From RGDT01 sp964630925 (lineage in GTDB: Bacteria; Planctomycetota; Planctomycetia; Gemmatales; Gemmataceae), in the NCBI GenBank assembly GCA_964630925.1, contig CAZVZK010000232.1, forward strand, positions 1 through 11,629: a DNA stretch of 11,629 bases, given 5' to 3'. The stretch's first letter is position 1, and each line of letters opens with the position of its first letter. The position numbers were made by a program, and so were the translations under genes. The notes under the pieces were generated by a model. The model had not been told where the DNA came from. It saw only the letters and a program-made list of their open reading frames with translations, and did not search any database. Below, piece after piece: positions 6,585 through 11,629 of this stretch.

Positions 6585-6628
6585 GGCAAGGACGCTCCCC
6601 GCCGACATTCCTATTGATAACAGCCTTG

Positions 6629-6648
6629 CCGTGGGAAATCCTCCACGG
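6629..6648. repeat. Inverted repeat in the divergent promoter region
   Basis: CCGTGG (6629-6634) and CCACGG (6643-6648) form a perfect 6-bp stem with an 8-base loop, ending 20 bases before the TTG start of the GspF-like gene. Upstream is the locally AT-rich stretch CCTATTGATAACAG (about 6609-6622), a plausible promoter core for either gene. The repeat could be an operator or a leader hairpin; only the pairing is directly seen. Confidence 0.4.
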
Positions 6649-6657
6649 GGCAGAAAT

Positions 6658-6663
6658 GGAGGG
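6658..6663 (+). promoter_or_regulatory. Strong ribosome binding site GGAGGG before a TTG start
   Basis: GGAGGG stands 5 bases before TTG at 6669. Upstream in this frame there is no ATG or GTG before the stop at 6618, so the TTG is the best start. Confidence 0.65.
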
Positions 6664-6668
6664 CGGCC

Positions 6669-7697
6669 TTGGGCAGGCTCCCGCTGAAGGCGCTGATCGA
6701 GCTGTGCCGGACGCTGCGGCACTACCTGGGTGCCGGGCTGACGCTGTTGGAGGTGTTCCGGCAGCAGGCCCAGCGCGGGCCGTCCGCCGTCCGGCCCGTC
6801 GCCGCCCGCGTCGCCGAGCAGATCGAGCGCGGGGAGTCGCTGCCCGACGCCCTCGCCTCCGTGCCCGGCGCGTTCCCGCCGCTGTTCCTGTCGCTGGCGG
6901 GCGTCGGCGATCAGACGGGCATGATGCCGGAGATCTTCCACGAATTGGAGAAGCACTTCGAGCGCCAGCTCGCTCTCCAGCGCGACTTCCGGGGCCGCAT
7001 CGCCTGGCCGCTCTTCCAATTCACCTTCGCCGTCCTCCTCCTCACCGGCCTCATCTGGTTCATGGGCCAGATCAAGAGCCCCTTCGACAACAAGCCCATC
7101 GACATCATGGGCATCGGCCTGACCGGCACCGCCGGGGCGGCGGCGTTCCTCGGCACCGTCGTCGGGGTGATCGTCCTCGGCTGGCTGGCGTTCACCGTGA
7201 TCGGGCGGGTCTTCGGCGGACGCGGCGGCACGAGCCGCTGGCTGCTGAAGCTGCCGGCCATCGGGCCATGCCTGGAGGCCATCGCGCTGTCGCGGTTCTG
7301 CGTCGCGCTTCGGCTTACCACGGAGACGGGCATGTCCATCGGCAAGGCGCTGCGGCTGTCGCTCCGCGCCACCGGCAACCCGGCGTTCGAGGAGGCGGTC
7401 CCCGTGGCCACCTCCACGGTCAAGGCCGGCGACGACGTGGCCCTCGCGCTGGCCAACACGGGGCTGTTCTCCTCGGACTTCATCCGCATCGTGGAGGTGG
7501 CGGAGGAGAGCGGCACGCTGTCGGAGGTGATGAAGCGTCAGGGGGAGCATTACGACGAGGAGGCGTCGCGCCGCCTCACCTCGCTGACGGCGGCCGCCGG
7601 CTACCTCGTCTGGCTCATCGTCGCCGGCTTCATCATCTTCGCCATCTTCCGCCTGTTCTCGTTCTACATCGGCATCCTGAACACGAAGCTCGATTGA
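6669..7697 (+). CDS. Type II secretion / type IV pilus inner-membrane protein, GspF/PilC family (342 aa)
   Basis: Two T2SSF domains are visible. The first (about residues 8-130) includes LCRTLRHYLGAGLTLLEVF, ERGESLPDAL and LSLAGVGDQTGMMPEIFHEL. The second (about 195-315) includes LSRFCVALRLTTETGMSIGKAL and IVEVAEESGTLSEVM. Three membrane spans are apparent at about 111-133, 153-178 and 312-335, the usual GspF arrangement. GspF/PilC proteins are polytopic platform proteins that work with a GspE/PilB ATPase to assemble pseudopili or pili. At 342 residues it is shorter than the roughly 400 of typical GspF and lacks most of the cytoplasmic N-terminal extension. Translation begins at TTG behind a strong ribosome site. 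No ATPase, pilin or secretin gene is nearby, so its apparatus must be encoded elsewhere. It converges with the carboxypeptidase gene. Confidence 0.92.
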   Translation: MGRLPLKALIELCRTLRHYLGAGLTLLEVFRQQAQRGPSAVRPVAARVAEQIERGESLPDALASVPGAFPPLFLSLAGVGDQTGMMPEIFHELEKHFERQLALQRDFRGRIAWPLFQFTFAVLLLTGLIWFMGQIKSPFDNKPIDIMGIGLTGTAGAAAFLGTVVGVIVLGWLAFTVIGRVFGGRGGTSRWLLKLPAIGPCLEAIALSRFCVALRLTTETGMSIGKALRLSLRATGNPAFEEAVPVATSTVKAGDDVALALANTGLFSSDFIRIVEVAEESGTLSEVMKRQGEHYDEEASRRLTSLTAAAGYLVWLIVAGFIIFAIFRLFSFYIGILNTKLD

Positions 7698-7722
7698 CCA
7701 GGCACGCGGAGTGTCCCCCCTG
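7698..7722 (+). terminator. Imperfect stem-loop after the GspF-like gene
   Basis: Immediately after the stop codon, CCAGGCAC can pair with GTG-T-CC and a later TGG, around the loop GCGGA, with bulges. There is no T tract. It may help end the plus-strand transcript together with the stronger hairpin at 7730-7748. Confidence 0.25.
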
Positions 7723-7729
7723 GGTTGAG

Positions 7730-7748
7730 GGTGGCCTACTCGGCCACC
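7730..7748. terminator. Perfect 7-bp hairpin over the carboxypeptidase stop codon
   Basis: GGTGGCC (7730-7736) pairs with GGCCACC (7742-7748) across the loop TACTC. The minus-strand stop codon TAG (7738-7736) lies at the loop edge, with its last base inside the stem. It sits between two convergent genes and could act on both strands. No T run is present. Confidence 0.5.
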
Positions 7749-9208
7749 TCGGCCTTCGCGCCCATGAACTTCGCGATGTCGGCCTTCAACTGCTTCAGGC
7801 ACTCCTTGCTCGTGTACATCATGTGCCCGGCCTCGTAGTACGCCATCGTCACCCGCTCGGTCAGGGCGCGCGGGCCGAGGTGGGCCAGCGTGTGCTCCGT
7901 GCCGCCGAACGGCGTCGCCAGGTCGTAGTAGCCGTTGGCCACGAACACGCGCAGCGCGGGGTTCTTCAGCATCGCCGCACGCAGCCGGGGCGCGACGTTG
8001 AGGTACTGGTTGGTCCCCGCCGGCCCGAAGTTCCACGGCTGCACCCGCGGGTTGAGGATCTCGTACCGCATCGGGCTGGCGTACTTCAGCCCACCCGGCA
8101 GGTAGGCGTTCATCCCCGCAGTGAAGACGGGGCGCATGGCCACGTCGCTCGGGTCGCCCCGCTTGAGCCTGGCCGACGCCGTGACGCGGCTGTCGAAGCG
8201 CCCGGCCACCTCCCCCGTCTCGCGCAGAAGCTCGCGGGAGAAGGCGGGGCCGGAGACACGCAGGTTCATCGCCTGGATGAGCTTCTCCGGCAGGCCGGTG
8301 AGGCGGGCGAGCTGCCGCGCCGTGCTCTGCCGCTCGGCGTCCGTGAGGCGGTTGCCCTTGCGCAGGGCCTGGGCGTAGTCGCCCTCGGCGAACCGCCGCG
8401 AGGCCTCGACCGCCTTAGCCAGGTCGCCCGTCGTGGTCCGGTCGATCTTCTTGTGGTACCACGCCGTGGCCGTGTAGGTCGGCAGGTACAGGGCGTAGGG
8501 CTGATCGTTGCCGTCGCCGAAGCGGATGCTCTGCCAGTCGAGGACGGAGGAGATGAGCAGGACGCCGGCCAGCTTCATCTTCAGGCGGTCCTGGAGGTGG
8601 CTGGACAGGGCGGCGGCGCGCGTGGTGCCGTAGCTCTCGCCGGCGAGGTAGGTCGGCGAGGCGGCTCGCTTGTACCTCGCGACGTACCCGCGGATGAAGT
8701 CGCCGACGGAGGAGACGTCCTCCTCGACGCCGTGGAAGAGTTTGGCGTCCTTGTCGTCGTCGGGGCGGCTGTAGCCCGTGCTGACGGGGTCGATGAAGAC
8801 GAGGTCGGTCACGTCGAGGAGCGACCACTCATTCTCGATGACCCTGGCCGGCATGGGGGCGCTGCGGCCGTCGTCGGCGAGGAGGACGCGGCGCGGGCCG
8901 AACGCCCCCATGTGCAGCCAGACGGCCGACGACCCCGGCCCGCCGTTGAAGCAGAACGTCAGGGGCCGCGACTCCAGGCGCTCGACGCCCTTCTTCGTGT
9001 AGGCGACGAAGAAGATGTTGGCCCCGGCCTTGCCCGTCCTGTCCTTGACGGGCAGGCGGCCGGAGGTGGCGGTGTACTCGACCCTGTTGCCCGCGATCCT
9101 GACGGCGCCCTGCACATCGATGATCGGCTCGGCCTTCGTCCGCGGGGGCGGGGGCGCGGCGGCGACGAGGGTCAGGGCGGCAAACAGCAACAGGCAGCGG
9201 ACAGGCAT
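7736..9208 (-). CDS. Secreted serine carboxypeptidase, peptidase family S10 (490 aa)
   Basis: This is an alpha/beta-hydrolase of the S10 type, which removes C-terminal residues from peptides. The oxyanion-hole motif FNGGPGSS is at 87-94, the nucleophile motif GESYG has S192, the acid is D429 in NGYYDLATP and the base is H462 in YEAGHMMY; all are intact. The N-terminus MPVRCLLLFAALTLVAAA is a Sec signal with likely cleavage before the PPPP stretch, so the enzyme is exported. GGAGGG lies 4 bases before the ATG at 9208, which is preferred over an upstream in-frame start at 9280 that would bury the signal sequence. The gene is monocistronic as far as can be seen, with its own promoter-like elements at 9252-9280, and its stop codon lies in a hairpin. 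Physiological substrates are not evident; a role in scavenging peptides is inference. Confidence 0.95.
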   Translation of the reverse strand: MPVRCLLLFAALTLVAAAPPPPRTKAEPIIDVQGAVRIAGNRVEYTATSGRLPVKDRTGKAGANIFFVAYTKKGVERLESRPLTFCFNGGPGSSAVWLHMGAFGPRRVLLADDGRSAPMPARVIENEWSLLDVTDLVFIDPVSTGYSRPDDDKDAKLFHGVEEDVSSVGDFIRGYVARYKRAASPTYLAGESYGTTRAAALSSHLQDRLKMKLAGVLLISSVLDWQSIRFGDGNDQPYALYLPTYTATAWYHKKIDRTTTGDLAKAVEASRRFAEGDYAQALRKGNRLTDAERQSTARQLARLTGLPEKLIQAMNLRVSGPAFSRELLRETGEVAGRFDSRVTASARLKRGDPSDVAMRPVFTAGMNAYLPGGLKYASPMRYEILNPRVQPWNFGPAGTNQYLNVAPRLRAAMLKNPALRVFVANGYYDLATPFGGTEHTLAHLGPRALTERVTMAYYEAGHMMYTSKECLKQLKADIAKFMGAKAEVAE

Positions 9209-9251
9209 GACGCCCTCCAAAGGCGGTGCGGTGCGGGGGGTGGGGAGAGTC

Positions 9252-9280
9252 ATTGTCCCCCGCCGGCAGGACGCCGGCAA
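9252..9280 (-). promoter_or_regulatory. Sigma70-like promoter of the carboxypeptidase, with a repeat in the spacer
   Basis: On the minus strand TTGCCG (9280-9275) and GACAAT (9257-9252) are separated by 17 bases. A start about 37 bases before the ATG is expected. GCCGGC occurs twice (9262-9267 and 9273-9278), five bases apart. Each copy is self-complementary, so together they form both a direct and an inverted repeat spanning the spacer and the -35 edge, as an operator could. Confidence 0.4.
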
Positions 9281-9390
9281 GCGATTTCCGCCGCCGTCGG
9301 CATCACCGGGTGTGCGTCACGGCAGTAGGTGGACCTGCGCGGGCAGCCCGGGCCGGCGGGGGCGTGCGTGGCGGAGGAGAGGAGGGGGCT

Positions 9391-9622
9391 AATGGGGTAC
9401 TTCGAGGGGAATCTGCACCGGACGGACTACCCGGAGTATCGCAAGCAGGGGCTGGACGTGGGGAGCGGGCCGACGGAGGCGGCGTGCAAGGTCGTGGGGT
9501 CGAGGCTGAAGGGGAGCGGGATGCGCTGGGCGGAGGACGGCGCGGCACGCATCGCCCCGCTGCGGGTCCTGTCCCTCAGCGGCGACGAGGCCTGGGACGC
9601 CTATTGCCCCCTCGCCGCTTGA
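9391..9622 (+). pseudogene. C-terminal remnant of an ISKra4-like transposase
   Basis: About 77 codons encode the end of an insertion-sequence transposase. The pattern YFEGN-HR-DYPEYR, then GLDVGSGPTEAACK, then SRLKGSGMRW, then ALRVLSLSGDEAWDAY-like text matches my memory of ISKra4-family C-termini. The Glu in GSGPTEAACK is probably the last acid of the catalytic triad. The frame can be extended back only to a GTG at 9329 with unconvincing sequence, and the N-terminal three quarters, including the earlier catalytic acids, is absent. I found no terminal inverted repeats or target duplication. It is therefore a dead fragment left by an old insertion. It lies directly upstream of the propeller gene, whose promoter may fall within or just after it. 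Confidence 0.8.
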
Positions 9623-9628
9623 TATCCT
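9623..9628 (+). promoter_or_regulatory. Weak -10-like box before the propeller gene
   Basis: TATCCT follows directly on the transposase-remnant stop codon and would start a transcript about 34 bases before the ATG at 9669. No good -35 box lies at the right distance, so this is tentative. Confidence 0.2.
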
Positions 9629-9653
9629 ACCTACTCAGGTGAATCACACCCCC

Positions 9654-9659
9654 AAGGAG
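9654..9659 (+). promoter_or_regulatory. Ribosome binding site AAGGAG that decides the propeller start
   Basis: AAGGAG precedes the ATG at 9669 by 9 bases. The frame can be read further upstream, but those codons would include the ribosome site itself and would displace the signal sequence. Confidence 0.65.
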
Positions 9660-9668
9660 ACACCCGCC

Positions 9669-10883
9669 ATGCACCACGCCGTCCTGCTCCTCTCCCTCCT
9701 CCCCGCCGCCGACTGGACGCGCTTCCGCGGCCCCAACGGCACCGGCGTCTCGGACGATAAGAACGTCCCCGTCGAATGGAAGGACGACAACGTCCTGTGG
9801 AAGACCCCCGTCGGCGCCGGCCACTCGTCCCCCATCGTCTCGGGCGGCAAGGTGTTCCTCGTCTCCGCGACGCTGAAGGAGCGCTCGCTGGTGTGCATCG
9901 ACGCCCGCTCGGGCCGCGAGCTGTGGACGAAGAGCGTGCCGGGCGCGAAGGGCAAGACCCACCCCAAGAGCAGCCTCGCCTCCGCGACGCCTTGCAGCGA
10001 CGGCTCGCGCGTCTTCGCCGTCTACTGGGACGGCGACAAGGTGTCGCTGCACGCCTACCAGCACGACGGCGAGCCCATCTGGAAGCAGCCGCTCGGCGCG
10101 TTCAAGAGCCAGCACGGCCCCGGCTTCTCCCCCGTCGTGGTGGACGGCAAGGTGATCGTCCACGTCGACCAGGACGGGAAGGCCGAGCTGCTGGCCTTCC
10201 ACGCCGGCAGCGGCAAGCCCGCCTGGAATGTCCGCCGCAAGGCCTACCGCGCCTGCTACTCCACCCCCTTCCTCCTCGAAGACGGCACGTTGGTGGTCAC
10301 GGCCACGATGGCAGTCACCGGGTACGACCCCGCGGACGGCAAGGAGAGGTGGAACTTCACCTGGCCGTTCCCCGTCAAGCCGCTGCGCACCGTCGGCTCG
10401 TCCGTCGTCGCCGGCGGCCTGCTGTTCTGCGCGTCCGGCGACGGCGACGGCTCGCGCAACATGATCGCCATCAAGCTCGGCGGCAAGGGCGAGCTGCCGG
10501 AGTCGGCCAAGGTCTGGCAGGAGGGCTCGTCCACGCCGTACGTCCCCTGTGCCCTGGTCAGGGGGGACCACCTCTACACCGTCTACGACCCGGCCGGCTC
10601 CGCCTTCGCCATCTGCCGCGAGGCGAAGTCCGGCAAGGAGGCCTGGCGCCACCGGCTCGGCTCGGAGGTGTCCGCGTCGCCGGTGATGATCGACGGCAAG
10701 GTCTTCATCTTCGGCGAGAAGGGCGACGTGACGGTCATGGAGGCGACGCCGGCCAAGGCGAACGTGGTGGCGAAGAATAAGCTGGGCGAGGCGGTCCTGT
10801 CGTCACCCGCCGTGGCCGACGGACGCCTGTACGTCCGCGGCGCGAAGCACCTGTTCTGCATCGGCCAGCCGGCGAAGAAGTGA
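9669..10883 (+). CDS. Secreted PQQ-like beta-propeller protein (404 aa)
   Basis: This is a PQQ/WD-like beta-propeller of the type abundant in planctomycetes. A short hydrophobic leader, MHHAVLLLSLLPAA, precedes the recurrent opening DWTRFRGPNGTGVS. Repeating blades follow the pattern GGKVFLVSA...SLVCIDARSGRELW, then DGKVIVHVDQDGKAELLAFHAGSGKPAW, then VTGYDPADGKERW, and end with DGRLYVRGAKHLFCIG. Each blade couples a DG-V-V strand with a later A-(S/D)GK-W element. Propellers of this kind usually bind a partner or cofactor; no quinoprotein dehydrogenase active-site set is obvious, so catalysis should not be assumed. The product is probably exported. Its stop codon lies 8 bases before the Uma2 ATG, and the Uma2 ribosome site begins inside that stop codon, so the two genes are likely co-transcribed and translationally coupled. 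Confidence 0.92.
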   Translation: MHHAVLLLSLLPAADWTRFRGPNGTGVSDDKNVPVEWKDDNVLWKTPVGAGHSSPIVSGGKVFLVSATLKERSLVCIDARSGRELWTKSVPGAKGKTHPKSSLASATPCSDGSRVFAVYWDGDKVSLHAYQHDGEPIWKQPLGAFKSQHGPGFSPVVVDGKVIVHVDQDGKAELLAFHAGSGKPAWNVRRKAYRACYSTPFLLEDGTLVVTATMAVTGYDPADGKERWNFTWPFPVKPLRTVGSSVVAGGLLFCASGDGDGSRNMIAIKLGGKGELPESAKVWQEGSSTPYVPCALVRGDHLYTVYDPAGSAFAICREAKSGKEAWRHRLGSEVSASPVMIDGKVFIFGEKGDVTVMEATPAKANVVAKNKLGEAVLSSPAVADGRLYVRGAKHLFCIGQPAKK

Positions 10884-10887
10884 GGTG
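10882..10887 (+). promoter_or_regulatory. Ribosome binding site of the Uma2 gene overlapping the propeller stop codon
   Basis: GAGGTG overlaps the TGA at 10881-10883 and lies 4 bases before the ATG at 10892. This favours ATG 10892 over the in-frame GTG at 10880, which would overlap the stop as GTGA. Confidence 0.55.
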
Positions 10888-10891
10888 GACC

Positions 10892-11569
10892 ATGAGCGCC
10901 GTGTTGCATCTGCCTGGCCCAGAGGGGGTGAGCCTCGCGGTGGCCCTGCGCCGCCTGGGCGACGTGCCCCCAGAACGCATCAGCCTGCTCGCCCCCATCG
11001 GCGGCTGTACCGAGGAACGCTACATCGAGATCCTGGAGAGCAAGCGGGGCCTGTTCGAGCTGGTCGATGGCACCCTGGTGGAGAAGGCGATGGCCTGGCT
11101 TTCCAACTACGTCGGGGCGGTCATACTGAGCCTGTTGATGGCCCACGTCCGCGCCAACGGGCTCGGCATCGTCCTGGGCGAGGCCGGCGCGGCGCGGATC
11201 AGCGGGCAGGTGCGGATGCCCGACGCGGCTTTCTACCCCTGGAGCCGGTTCCCTGAGGGCAAGCCGCCGCCCCCCGGTCCGGTCCTCGGGGCGGTCCCTG
11301 ACCTCGCCGTCGAGGTCATGAGCCCCGCCAACACCGCCGGCGAGATGGAACGCAAGCGCCGCGAGTATTTCGCCGGCGGGGCGCGGCTCGTCTGGGAGGT
11401 CGAGCCCGAGCTGCGTCTGGTGCGCGTCTACACGAGCCCCGACGCCTTCACCGCCGTCAACGAGGCCGGTACGCTCGACGGCGCCCCCGTGCTGCCGGGT
11501 TTCCGCGTCGCCGTCCGCGAGCTGTTCACGTTCGAGGATGCCCGTCCCCAGCCAGCCCCCCTGACCTGA
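10892..11569 (+). CDS. Uma2 family (DUF820) PD-(D/E)XK nuclease-fold protein (225 aa)
   Basis: This is a Uma2-type restriction-endonuclease-like fold, abundant in cyanobacteria and in Gemmata-type planctomycetes, with unclear biology. The family landmarks are in order: LFELVDGTLVEKAM, VRMPDAAFYPW with D111, PDLAVEVMSP with E141-x-V, the following MERKRREYFAGGARLVWEV, and the strand VRVYTSP. The acidic core (D111, E141) is intact, so a metal-dependent nuclease is possible. The N-terminal 45 residues (LRRLGDVPPERISLLAP) match the extended form seen in planctomycetes. No signal peptide is present, so it is cytoplasmic, unlike the exported propeller encoded just upstream. The GTG at 10880 would add four residues. 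Confidence 0.92.
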   Translation: MSAVLHLPGPEGVSLAVALRRLGDVPPERISLLAPIGGCTEERYIEILESKRGLFELVDGTLVEKAMAWLSNYVGAVILSLLMAHVRANGLGIVLGEAGAARISGQVRMPDAAFYPWSRFPEGKPPPPGPVLGAVPDLAVEVMSPANTAGEMERKRREYFAGGARLVWEVEPELRLVRVYTSPDAFTAVNEAGTLDGAPVLPGFRVAVRELFTFEDARPQPAPLT

Positions 11570-11590
11570 TCGCCTTTCGGAGGACCATCG

Positions 11591-11629
11591 ATGACCCGCG
11601 TCTCCCTGCTCTCCCTCGCCTGCCTGATC
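11591..11629 (+). CDS. 5' end of a truncated gene, probably an exported protein
   Basis: GGAGG at 11579-11583 lies 7 bases before ATG 11591. The thirteen visible codons read MTRVSLLSLACLI, a positively charged start followed by a hydrophobic run, as in a signal peptide. The Cys at residue 11 does not form a standard lipobox. The gene continues beyond the window and cannot be identified. The 21-base gap after Uma2 allows co-transcription. Confidence 0.6.
   Translation, partial: MTRVSLLSLACLI

Noticed and set aside
6026..9328. An 1100-codon plus-strand frame across four recognised genes
   Set aside because: It is a compositional artefact: no domains, and it overlaps genes with intact catalytic motifs on both strands.

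Overview
The window is very GC-rich, tightly packed DNA that looks like the chromosome of a Planctomycetota bacterium, most likely of the Gemmata lineage (Gemmataceae). Four family-level markers support this. These are a secreted PSCyt1/DUF1549/DUF1553 cytochrome-like protein, an exported caspase-fold plus SUMF1 (formylglycine-generating-enzyme-like) fusion, an exported PQQ-type beta-propeller beginning DWTRFRGP, and a Uma2-family nuclease of the kind that is expanded in these genomes. The taxonomic call is inference from gene families and base composition; there is no rRNA or other marker here.

Layout: bases 1-594 hold no gene I can name. The stretch may contain the 3' tail of an upstream reading frame (1-276), followed by a tight series of unrelated hairpins (313-500), a weak promoter and a ribosome site. 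Then come a 1038-residue planctomycete cytochrome protein (595-3711, +) and a secreted pseudo-caspase/SUMF1 protein (3794-5407, +). A LON-domain protein and a DUF309 protein form a two-gene unit on the minus strand (6574-5452). Diverging from it is an orphan GspF/PilC-like membrane protein (6669-7697, +), which converges on a secreted S10-type serine carboxypeptidase (9208-7736, -). A 3' remnant of an ISKra4-like transposase lies at about 9391-9622. It is followed by a secreted PQQ-like propeller gene (9669-10883, +) with a closely coupled Uma2 gene (10892-11569, +), and by the first 13 codons of another gene (11591 onward).

The genes do not form one pathway. The common theme is export: the cytochrome protein, the caspase/SUMF1 protein, the carboxypeptidase and the propeller all have N-terminal signal-like segments, and GspF belongs to an export or pilus apparatus. 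The points most worth a second look are the hairpin series at 313-500, the caspase fold whose catalytic Cys is Ser, and two genes whose stop codons lie at the loop of perfect hairpins (5396-5417 and 7730-7748). I see no CRISPR array, tRNA, rRNA, phage module or recognisable defence operon. I did not find a complete, clearly new multi-gene system.
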